Shown: one piece after another, positions 1 through 5,391 of the stretch | Layout: every line of letters starts with the position of its first letter | Position numbering within the stretch: position 1 is the first letter of the stretch | DNA from: Desulfurococcales archaeon | GTDB taxonomy: Archaea; Thermoproteota; Thermoprotei_A; Sulfolobales; WAQK01 | DNA: 5,542 nucleotides | Direction: 5' to 3' | NCBI GenBank assembly: GCA_027016915.1 | Contig: JALURJ010000081.1 | Location: 1-5,542, forward strand | Notes under the pieces: model-generated | What the model saw: only the letters and a program-made list of their open reading frames with translations | Told to the model about the DNA's origin: nothing | Databases searched by the model: none | Translations under genes and position numbers: made by a program

Positions 1-166
1 TTATGAGTCCTACCAGCACCCTTATAGTAGTGGTTTTCCCCGCCCCGTTGGGGCCCAACAAGCCGAACACTGTTCCCCTTGGAACGGTAAAGCTGATCCC
101 GCGTACCGCTGGGAACCCGTCATAATACTTGTAGAGCTCTTTAACCTCTATTACCGGGTCTAGCAC
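1..166 (-). CDS. ABC transporter ATP-binding protein, N-terminal fragment (runs off left edge)
   Basis: This is the first 55 residues of an ABC ATPase, which hydrolyses ATP on the cytoplasmic side to drive a transporter. Visible are an A-loop region with aromatic residues (KYYDGFPAVRGISF, residues 13-26) and a perfect Walker A motif, GPNGAGKT, at residues 38-45, followed by TTIRVLVGLI. The spacing and the 'AVRGISF' wording are typical of the CcmA/DrrA/Nod-type subfamily that pairs with ABC-2 type exporters. That subfamily call is an inference, because the signature, Walker B and switch regions lie outside the window. The start is GTG at 166-164, with GGAG four bases upstream. It overlaps the end of the upstream membrane-protein gene by 26 bases in another frame, which suggests translational coupling. 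The substrate is unknown. Confidence 0.9.
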   Translation of the reverse strand, partial: MLDPVIEVKELYKYYDGFPAVRGISFTVPRGTVFGLLGPNGAGKTTTIRVLVGLI

Positions 167-1325
167 GCCTCTCCAGCCTCGTCGACCTATAGGCAAAGAG
201 CCCGGAGACCAGTATCGATACAGTCAAGGGTGCAGCGAAGAGCTTAGCATAGTAGCCTGACTCTAGAGGAGGCTCATATCCCAGGCTAGCATCGAGCACG
301 TATAAGACTACTTTGTCCCCGCTCCGCGCGAAGAGTCTGAAGAGAATGCCCGAAGAGCTGTAGATGGCCTCAGATCCCTGCCCCTCGTAGATCAAGGCCT
401 CCCGCAGACCATTGTGGTAATAATAGGAACCCTTGCCCCTGTAATCTAGGGTTACACCACCTATTCTAAGCACGCGGGACTCATGCACCTCCAGGGGGCT
501 GGGCATTGTGGATACATTAAGCACTGTTGGCTGAACCAGGGAAATGTTGGCCACTAGGAGGGAGCCACCCCGACTCCACACGTACAGCACACCTCCAGCC
601 GTATTGTTGGTCCCATTGACTAACCATGTATATCTCAAGATGTAGGGTTCCCGGAGGCCTGAGATAGGCTTGGAGAACCCAGCCGCGGAGCGGTAGAACA
701 TCGCGCCAAGAACCAGTAGGAGCATTATAAGAAGAGCCCTAAACCCGCGTCTCCGCCCCCTGGCCAAGAGGTAGGTAAGTATTGGCGCCATGACCGTCCC
801 CACAAGCGAGGCAACAGTTCCCAGCACAACCGGTGTCGGGACAGATCCTTCCCGGGAAAGAACCCAGAGATCAAAGGTGGCATTCACCGGGTGGTACCTC
901 ACAGCACCGTCGGCATAGCGCACCTCTAGCGTTAAGCTGATGTTAACGGCAAACCTCGAGCCTGCAGAACCCTTAGGCGCGTGTACGGTTATGTTGAAGA
1001 AGCCGTAATCCAGCGGAGGTTTTAGGGCTTTGTCAATACCTAGTCTTGGAGTTTCAACACCCTCCACCTGCACGGGCTCGAAGCTTGTTAAACGTGCCTC
1101 CACGACTGTTTGAGGGTCGCCGGAGAACACATATATTAAGCCTAGAAGCGTGTCTCCGTCCTCTACTAAGGGTTCGGCCACATATGTTAAGTTAAACTTG
1201 AATCCCCTTCCCTCAACCCCCGTACTGCCTAGGCGTGGCCCGTAGTCTACTATACCTTCAGCGGTGGCTTGTGGAAGCAGCATCAGTAACGTTAACATCG
1301 CCACTGCGGGTGCTAGGCGCATCAT
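141..1325 (-). CDS. Secreted/membrane-anchored protein with two extracytoplasmic domains, ABC-transporter associated, function unknown
   Basis: I do not recognise the family. Numbered from ATG 1325, the 394-residue protein has a signal peptide (residues 1-22, ending QATA), an ectodomain (about 23-160), a membrane segment (about 162-187), a basic cytoplasmic loop (RGRRRG), a second membrane segment (about 195-210), a second ectodomain (about 213-360), and a last helix (about 363-379) with an arginine-rich cytoplasmic tail. Charges obey the positive-inside rule. Eight N-X-S/T sequons (N45, 111, 128, 148, 237, 240, 260, 270) all fall in the two predicted outside domains, as expected for an archaeal surface glycoprotein. 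It is not an ABC-2 permease, which normally has about six helices, yet it overlaps the ATPase gene by 26 bases, so it may be an accessory or atypical partner. The frame is open up to GTG 1388. ATG 1325 is preferred because GGAG lies seven bases upstream and it gives a clean signal peptide. ATG 1343 is the alternative. Confidence 0.8.
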   Translation of the reverse strand: MMRLAPAVAMLTLLMLLPQATAEGIVDYGPRLGSTGVEGRGFKFNLTYVAEPLVEDGDTLLGLIYVFSGDPQTVVEARLTSFEPVQVEGVETPRLGIDKALKPPLDYGFFNITVHAPKGSAGSRFAVNISLTLEVRYADGAVRYHPVNATFDLWVLSREGSVPTPVVLGTVASLVGTVMAPILTYLLARGRRRGFRALLIMLLLVLGAMFYRSAAGFSKPISGLREPYILRYTWLVNGTNNTAGGVLYVWSRGGSLLVANISLVQPTVLNVSTMPSPLEVHESRVLRIGGVTLDYRGKGSYYYHNGLREALIYEGQGSEAIYSSSGILFRLFARSGDKVVLYVLDASLGYEPPLESGYYAKLFAAPLTVSILVSGLFAYRSTRLERRARPGNRG

Positions 1326-1376
1326 GGTTCGTCTCCGAACCATTGCCCACATGTGACAGCAACGCGCAGTGATAAA
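1322..1376 (-). promoter_or_regulatory. Possible TATA box and ribosome binding site for the membrane-protein gene
   Basis: On the minus strand, TTTATC (1376-1371), preceded by an A-rich GAAACACC stretch, resembles an archaeal BRE/TATA element. A start site about 25 bases downstream would fall near 1348, just before ATG 1343 and 23 bases before ATG 1325. Upstream of ATG 1325 there is a GGAG at 1336-1333, seven bases before the codon, which pairs with the archaeal 16S 3' end. This would let the gene be transcribed independently of the radical SAM gene, only 63 bases upstream. A six-base match is weak evidence, so cotranscription from the divergent region is equally likely. Confidence 0.25.
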
Positions 1377-1388
1377 GGTGTTTCGCAC

Positions 1389-2528
1389 CTATACAAGCCC
1401 CCACCTAAGAGTGGTTTTCCTCCACCCTAGGAGGTGTAGGTTCGCCACGTTAACGTGTTTGAGGTGCTTCTTTGCAGCCCTGTAAGCCTGCCAGGCAAGA
1501 TCTTCGGGGGTTGGTGGTAAGTCATTGAACCTGAAGTCGGGGTGGAAGAGGAGAAGCGAGTAGGGTATGGTGTCATCTATGCTGGCTATGAACTCTGCGA
1601 TTTTCTCCACCTCCTTGGCGTCGACGTATCCCGGCACTAGGAGCGTGGTGGCGCCAAGTACTGGCGGGAACCTTCCTTTGCTGTGGAACTCCTCTGCCAC
1701 CATGGCGAAGTTGCTGAGAACCCTCCTATTATCCCTCCCCGTCAAGGCAAGGTGGATCTCGGGGGTCCAGGCCTTGAGGTCGAACTTCACGTTACCCCCA
1801 GACTCGTATGCGAGTTCCGCCGCCTTCCTCACAAGGTCTGGGAGCCCGTCGCCATTCCACTCGTAACATATCCTGACGATCCTTGTGGGCGGCTTCTCCT
1901 CCAACACCCTGCGGGAGGCATAAAGTGTAAATGGGAGCTGAGGCTCCGGCGACCCGCCGAACCAGCACCAGCAGGTTATCCTCGGATTCCGCAGGGTAAG
2001 GCTGACCAGTTCGTCCGCCGCTACTCTGGGCGCCCTATCGAGGAACTTGTGCTCCCAGTTCTGGCAGAAGAGGCAGTCGAAACTGCAGCCGTAGAGGAAG
2101 AGTGCGAGGTTATAGTAGCCGTGCTCAGCGCCCTGTCCTACGGCGAACCTTGGGTAGCCATACCCCGTGCCGCCGGGGCAGAACCAGGCATTACAGCAAT
2201 TGGTGACATGGGGATCTAGGTAGTAGTAGACTAGGCCTTCCCGGGCCGATGATAGGCTTACAATCCTGTTCCCCTCCCTGTATCTAAGCCCGCAGAAGCT
2301 CCTGGCCCCGTCGTGGGGAAACCGACATTGGAGGGAGCAGAGGTTACAGCCAGGCCCGCCGTCCCGCGGAGGCTTCTCAGCAAGCCCCAGCTCCCTTCTG
2401 CTCCTGGCGTGCGCCTCTAGCGCCAGTCGCAGAGAGTCGCCCCTACCCTCACGTAGGCAGTCGCCGCACACACCCAGCCAGCCCGAGATCAGGGGCGATT
2501 CCCGACGACAGATCCTGCACTTAGCCAA
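1389..2528 (-). CDS. Radical SAM protein, PflA-like / AmmeMemoRadiSam-related, with extra N-terminal cysteine motifs
   Basis: This 379-residue protein carries the radical SAM signature CX3CX2C (GCSFDCLFCQNWEHK; C148, C152, C155), which binds the [4Fe-4S] cluster that cleaves S-adenosylmethionine. A GGSPEPQ segment (191-197) matches the SAM-contacting GGE/GGD region, and KFDLKAW (248-254) and the ALTGR segment fit the PflA/AmmeMemoRadiSam core. The N-terminus has a likely zinc ribbon (C4, C7, C21, C24) and a CNLC...C...CGLR motif (C61, C64, C68, C79) typical of this archaeal group. A further CC...C set (C111, C112, C117) follows. The protein is longer than the minimal activase because of this N-terminal extension. 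The substrate is unknown; activation of a glycyl-radical enzyme is unproven and none is encoded nearby. The start is TTG 2528, supported by a TATA-like box about 28 bases upstream and by C4 lying just inside. It ends one base before the open frame of the next gene downstream. Confidence 0.9.
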   Translation of the reverse strand: MAKCRICRRESPLISGWLGVCGDCLREGRGDSLRLALEAHARSRRELGLAEKPPRDGGPGCNLCSLQCRFPHDGARSFCGLRYREGNRIVSLSSAREGLVYYYLDPHVTNCCNAWFCPGGTGYGYPRFAVGQGAEHGYYNLALFLYGCSFDCLFCQNWEHKFLDRAPRVAADELVSLTLRNPRITCWCWFGGSPEPQLPFTLYASRRVLEEKPPTRIVRICYEWNGDGLPDLVRKAAELAYESGGNVKFDLKAWTPEIHLALTGRDNRRVLSNFAMVAEEFHSKGRFPPVLGATTLLVPGYVDAKEVEKIAEFIASIDDTIPYSLLLFHPDFRFNDLPPTPEDLAWQAYRAAKKHLKHVNVANLHLLGWRKTTLRWGLV

Positions 2529-2550
2529 TCCTAGGCCCCCGGCGGTCAGA

Positions 2551-2560
2551 GTATTAATAT
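2551..2560 (-). promoter_or_regulatory. TATA-like box for the leftward (radical SAM) gene group
   Basis: Read on the minus strand the element is ATATTAATAC, an AT island in GC-rich surroundings. Its centre is about 28 bases before TTG 2528, so transcription would begin almost at the start codon, giving a leaderless or near-leaderless messenger as is common for first genes in crenarchaea. No strong Shine-Dalgarno is seen directly before the TTG, which agrees with this. The call comes from position and composition only. Confidence 0.5.
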
Positions 2561-2607
2561 TGTGTGCAGGGCTAATAAGTTAGAATTACGGATCCAAATC
2601 GTGTAGT

Positions 2608-2616
2608 CTATTAATG
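2608..2616 (+). promoter_or_regulatory. TATA-like box for the rightward (FAD oxidase) operon
   Basis: CTATTAATG lies 32-40 bases before TTG 2648. A start site about 26 bases downstream would fall near 2638, leaving a leader of about ten bases. It shares the core TATTAAT with the box of the divergent gene, 56 bases away on the other strand. A short inverted repeat CTAA-N4-TTAG (2572-2583) and the palindrome GGATCC (2590-2595) lie between the two boxes and could be part of an operator, but both are too short to claim. Confidence 0.45.
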
Positions 2617-2647
2617 TCAAGCCAGTAATTATGGCTAGGCGATCGGT

Positions 2648-4072
2648 TTGCCCAGCAACCCTAAGAGGCTCCTTGAAGACCTCAAATCACTACTAGGCAG
2701 GAACAAGGTCATAGAAGACGAGGCTATCGTCAGGCTGTACTCTAGAGAACCCAGCGGCCTCGAGTCCCCCGCGCTAGCCGTGGTTTTCCCCGAGACAACT
2801 GGGGATGTTTCAAGGCTTGCCAAGTATGCCTACTCTCACGATCTCAGGCTCTTCCCCCAGGGCTCGTCCACCAGCCTCTCAGGCTCAGCTGTTCCCTTGG
2901 ATGAAGGCGTAGTTGTGACTTTCGAACACATGAATAGGGTGAGGGAGATCAGCGTCGTGGACAGCATCACTGTGGTGGAGCCAGGCGTCAGAATAGATGA
3001 ACTCAACCTGGAGCTGGCCGGGAAGGGCTACATGTTCCCCGTGGACCCTGCAAGTTCCGCCGTAGCCACGGTGGGTGGGGCTATTAATAGCGGGGCTGGA
3101 GGGATGAGAAGCGCAAAGTACGGCACCATGAGGGACTGGGTGCTGGGACTCGAGATAGTGCTACCCGACGAGCACGGTTCGGTGCTCAGGCTGGGGTGCA
3201 GGACGCTCAAGTGCAGGCAGGGCTACGACCTGGTGAGGCTCATAGTGGGTAGCGAAGGCACACTAGCCATGGTTACCGAAGCCGTGCTCAAGATAGCCCC
3301 ACTTCCCGAGCAGGTCGTGGTGGCTCTTGCCTTCTACCCGGAGCTCAGAGACGTGGCTGAGGCTGTTGTTGCCGTAAAGGAGCAGGGGGTTCAGCCCTAC
3401 ATTATGGAGTTCATGGATGACAGGACCGTGGAGGCAGCAGCCAAAACCGTGGAGGTGTCGGTTGAGGCGTCAGGACATATGTTTCTAGTCGGTGTTGATG
3501 TAAACAGAGAGGCTGCCGAGAGAACGGCATCATGGCTGTCTAGAACCCTTAGCTCGGCGGGGGCTACGAGGCTATATGTTGCTGGCACCGTAAACGAGGC
3601 CGAGGAGAGGGGATTCTTCACGCTTAGGCGCAGCCTTCTCCCAGCCCAGATGAGGGTGGCCAGGGAGATTACTGGTAGTCCGAGGACCCTCGTCTATATA
3701 GGGGACATAGCCGTTCCCCCCTCCAAACTCGTGGATGCCGTCGAAGAGCTGAGGAGCCTTGAGGCCAAATACGGGCTATTCACCATGATCGGGGGACACA
3801 TAGGCGACGGGAACCTCCACCCCGCGGTAGGGCTTGATCCCCGGAATAAGGAGCAAGCTAGGAGGGTGGAAGAGTGGTACCTAGAAGTCATGGAGCTGGC
3901 GCTGAAGCTGGGCGGCACCATAAGCTCGGAACATGGCATAGGTTTGCTGAAGCGGGAGGGGCTGAGACGCGAGTTCCAACACCTCGGCTCCGAGAAGGCC
4001 CTGGAGCTTATGAAGGGCCTGAAAAGGCTCTTCGACCCCAAGGGTGTATTGAACCCGGGCAAAGTGGTGTAA
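2648..4072 (+). CDS. glcD: FAD-binding 2-hydroxyacid dehydrogenase, GlcD / D-lactate dehydrogenase family
   Basis: This 474-residue flavoprotein should oxidise a 2-hydroxyacid such as D-lactate or glycolate to the 2-oxoacid in the cytoplasm, passing electrons to the iron-sulfur proteins encoded next. The FAD-binding (PCMH) domain spans about 40-218: PQGSSTSLSG (70-79), VEPGVRIDELN (110-120), TVGGAINSGAGG (141-152) and GSEGTLAMVTEAVLKI (201-216). The FAD-oxidase C-terminal domain follows, with GGHIGDGNLHP (382-392), SSEHGIG (426-432) and LFDPKGVLNPGK. H384, H391 and E428 correspond to the metal ligands known from D-2-hydroxyglutarate dehydrogenase relatives. The usual PRGxGTS loop reads PQGSSTS here, so the arginine is glutamine. 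Length is normal for GlcD. TTG 2648 is the first possible start after the in-frame stop at 2636-2638 and no nearby ATG/GTG fits. The substrate cannot be told from sequence; D-2-hydroxyglutarate is an alternative. Confidence 0.92.
   Translation: MPSNPKRLLEDLKSLLGRNKVIEDEAIVRLYSREPSGLESPALAVVFPETTGDVSRLAKYAYSHDLRLFPQGSSTSLSGSAVPLDEGVVVTFEHMNRVREISVVDSITVVEPGVRIDELNLELAGKGYMFPVDPASSAVATVGGAINSGAGGMRSAKYGTMRDWVLGLEIVLPDEHGSVLRLGCRTLKCRQGYDLVRLIVGSEGTLAMVTEAVLKIAPLPEQVVVALAFYPELRDVAEAVVAVKEQGVQPYIMEFMDDRTVEAAAKTVEVSVEASGHMFLVGVDVNREAAERTASWLSRTLSSAGATRLYVAGTVNEAEERGFFTLRRSLLPAQMRVAREITGSPRTLVYIGDIAVPPSKLVDAVEELRSLEAKYGLFTMIGGHIGDGNLHPAVGLDPRNKEQARRVEEWYLEVMELALKLGGTISSEHGIGLLKREGLRREFQHLGSEKALELMKGLKRLFDPKGVLNPGKVV
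4066..4069 (+). promoter_or_regulatory. Ribosome binding site inside the end of the FAD gene
   Basis: GGTG, six bases before GTG 4076, matches part of the archaeal GGAGGTG Shine-Dalgarno. It lies in the last codons of the FAD oxidase gene, supporting the GTG start three bases after that gene's TAA and coupled translation of the two. Confidence 0.5.
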
Positions 4073-4075
4073 GCC

Positions 4076-4384
4076 GTGCCGTGGAGCAGAGCCAGGATCC
4101 TGGAAGAAGCCGAGAAATGCGCCTACTGCGGCTTCTGCGAGGCAGCATGCCCCACACTGCCCTACGGCAGGCATAGAGGATACGGGCCTAGGGGCCGCGT
4201 AGCGTTGTCAGGCCATCTGGCTGCAGGGGGCCAGGCCTCCTCGGAGGTGCTGGTATCCCTATACACATGTCTCACCTGCGCCGCCTGCACACTGAAGTGC
4301 CCGGCAGGCATAGACATTCCGAGCCTTGTACGCGCAGCGCGCAGCCTCGTTGCAGCTGCTCCGCATAAGAAGAGAATAATATGA
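4076..4384 (+). CDS. Small 2x[4Fe-4S] ferredoxin-type protein (detached N-terminal domain of a GlcF/HdrC-like subunit)
   Basis: The 102-residue protein has two complete CX2CX2CX3CP motifs: C15, C18, C21, C25 with P26, and C65, C68, C71, C75 with P76. This arrangement, with about 40 residues between motifs and the ending CPAGIDIPSLVRAAR, is that of the ferredoxin-like domain that opens GlcF, HdrC and GlpC-type subunits. It should carry electrons from the FAD enzyme to the CCG protein. GTG 4076 follows the previous stop by three bases. Normally this domain is fused to CCG domains. Here it ends at TGA 4382, and the CCG protein begins as a separate gene 36 bases later in the same frame. Either the gene is truly split or an ancestral fusion was interrupted. 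The tail is basic (PHKKRII). Confidence 0.88.
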   Translation: MPWSRARILEEAEKCAYCGFCEAACPTLPYGRHRGYGPRGRVALSGHLAAGGQASSEVLVSLYTCLTCAACTLKCPAGIDIPSLVRAARSLVAAAPHKKRII

Positions 4385-4420
4385 CACTGTCCTATACGAG
4401 TATTTGACGGGGGCTGAGCC
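4385..4420 (+). other. Linker between the two iron-sulfur genes: in-frame stops and ribosome binding site
   Basis: The frame of the upstream ferredoxin gene continues through this gap and is identical to that of the downstream CCG gene, interrupted by TGA at 4382-4384 and TGA at 4415-4417. A run of five G residues (4409-4413) lies seven bases before GTG 4421 and can pair with the CCUCC of 16S rRNA, so independent initiation is plausible. An AT-rich GAATAATATG (4374-4383) just upstream could be a weak internal TATA element. Confidence 0.55.
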
Positions 4421-5386
4421 GTGGTTGACGTAAAGCTAATCCTGTCCCTTCTAGCAGACAACGTGGAGAGAACAGGGTACCCCGTGCCGATCGATCCAAG
4501 AAGAATATACTCCTGGGCGGAGCCCCTCAAGCTTCCACGCGGAGGCCGCACCGTCCTTTATACAGGCGCGCTATACCAGCTAGTACCATACATAAATAGC
4601 CTGGTTAGACACCTAGAGTCTCTGGAAAGGAGAAAGGGTGGGGGCCTAGCACTCAGGCTCGCGAAAACCGTGGGCAGGATAGTTGATCTAGGGAAAATCG
4701 TTGCTAAGGCCGATCCCAGCGAGGTTAGCACTGTTGAGAAAGTACTAACAAGCATTGCCAATCTACTTTCAGCCGCAGGGGTGGAGTACGGGTATCTCTA
4801 CGAGAACGACCTGTACAGCGGCGTCCTTCTCTACGATATGGGCCTCGACGAGGCTTTCAGACGCCACGCCGGAAAGGTGGCTGAAGCCCTGAAGAGGAGC
4901 GGGGCAAGCCTAGTAATCACGGTTGACCCCCACACAACCCACGTGCTTAGAAAGGTGTTCCCCGAATACGTGGAGAGGTTCGAGTTTGAGGTCAAAAGCT
5001 ATCTTGAGGTCCTTGCCGAAAAGGGCAGACGTCTACCTGTAAAGACTCCGTCTGAGCCAGGCTATGACGTTGTGCTTCATGACCCCTGCTTCTATGCCAG
5101 GCATGAAGGAGTAATAGAGCAGCCTCGCAGGCTCCTAGCATTGGCCGGGCTAAACGTGAAGGACCCGGCCAAGTCGGGTAGGATGACCTACTGCTGCGGA
5201 GGCCCGGTAGAGGCTATCTCTCCTAGCCTTTCAAAGAGGATAGCTGAGACAAGGCTCGACGAGCTTAGAGCCGTGGGCGGCAGAATTGTGACCATGTGCC
5301 CCATCTGTTATGCCAACCTTAGGAGGGCTGGAGGCGAGGTCGAGGACATAGCGCTACACCTCTCACGAAGGCTCCTAGGAGCGTGA
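4421..5386 (+). CDS. CCG-domain iron-sulfur protein (GlcF C-terminal half / LutA / HdrB-like) with degenerate first repeat
   Basis: This 321-residue protein ends in a complete cysteine-rich (CCG) domain: HDPCF (C223), YCCGG (C258, C259) and MCPICYANL (C293, C296). The spacing is close to the CX31-39CCX35-36CXXC pattern known to hold an unusual [4Fe-4S] centre in HdrB-type subunits. The N-terminal half retains the outline of a first CCG repeat, but every cysteine position is replaced: VLYTGALYQ (45-53) stands where YxGC would be, NDLYSG (129-134) in place of CCG, and DPHTTHVL (169-176) in place of CPxCY. About 60 extra residues (65-125) separate the first segments. The only five cysteines of the protein are those of the second repeat. 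It should take electrons from the flavoprotein/ferredoxin pair to a quinone or other acceptor. GTG 4421 is supported by GGGGG seven bases upstream. The next gene starts five bases after its stop. Confidence 0.87.
   Translation: MVDVKLILSLLADNVERTGYPVPIDPRRIYSWAEPLKLPRGGRTVLYTGALYQLVPYINSLVRHLESLERRKGGGLALRLAKTVGRIVDLGKIVAKADPSEVSTVEKVLTSIANLLSAAGVEYGYLYENDLYSGVLLYDMGLDEAFRRHAGKVAEALKRSGASLVITVDPHTTHVLRKVFPEYVERFEFEVKSYLEVLAEKGRRLPVKTPSEPGYDVVLHDPCFYARHEGVIEQPRRLLALAGLNVKDPAKSGRMTYCCGGPVEAISPSLSKRIAETRLDELRAVGGRIVTMCPICYANLRRAGGEVEDIALHLSRRLLGA
5371..5382 (+). repeat. Perfect 12-base palindrome overlapping the next gene's ribosome binding site
   Basis: GCTCCTAGGAGC reads the same on both strands. 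In RNA it could fold as a 4-base-pair stem with a CUAG loop, or pair between molecules. Its right arm contains GGAG (5378-5381), ten bases before ATG 5392, so folding would mask part of that site. A second possible site, GTGAGG (5383-5388), lies closer. The sequence also encodes the C-terminal LLGA of the CCG protein, so chance is a real alternative. Confidence 0.4.
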
Positions 5387-5391
5387 GGACT

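Noticed and set aside
1326..1388. Upstream extension of the membrane protein to GTG 1388
   Set aside because: It would add 21 residues before a complete signal peptide, and the GTG directly follows the previous gene's stop with no ribosome binding site. ATG 1325 has GGAG at good spacing.
1567..1866. Open frame of 99 codons on the plus strand inside the radical SAM gene
   Set aside because: Low-complexity serine/leucine-rich translation, antisense to a real gene and overlapping another antisense frame.
1683..2219. Open frame of 178 codons on the plus strand, antisense to the radical SAM gene
   Set aside because: It lies wholly within a gene with clear catalytic motifs, its product has no recognisable domain, and long antisense frames are expected in GC-rich coding DNA.
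2631..2696. Short upstream ORF (ATG 2631, 21 residues) overlapping the FAD oxidase start
   Set aside because: The predicted transcription start near 2638 lies downstream of its ATG, no ribosome binding site is visible, and the product is featureless.
3694..4062. Open frame of 122 codons on the minus strand inside the FAD oxidase gene
   Set aside because: Serine/proline-rich shadow translation opposite conserved FAD-oxidase motifs; no start signal seen.
3874..4174. Overlapping open frames on both strands spanning the FAD oxidase / ferredoxin junction
   Set aside because: Both are in other frames from two genes with clear cysteine and FAD-domain motifs, and their translations resemble no family.
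4382..4417. TGA codons read as selenocysteine to make one fused iron-sulfur protein
   Set aside because: Neither TGA sits where a catalytic cysteine is expected, no SECIS-like hairpin was apparent, crenarchaea are not known to use selenocysteine, and a ribosome binding site precedes GTG 4421.
4162..4551. Open frame of 129 codons on the minus strand across the two iron-sulfur genes
   Set aside because: Antisense to two genes with intact Fe-S motifs or good starts; no domain and no promoter.
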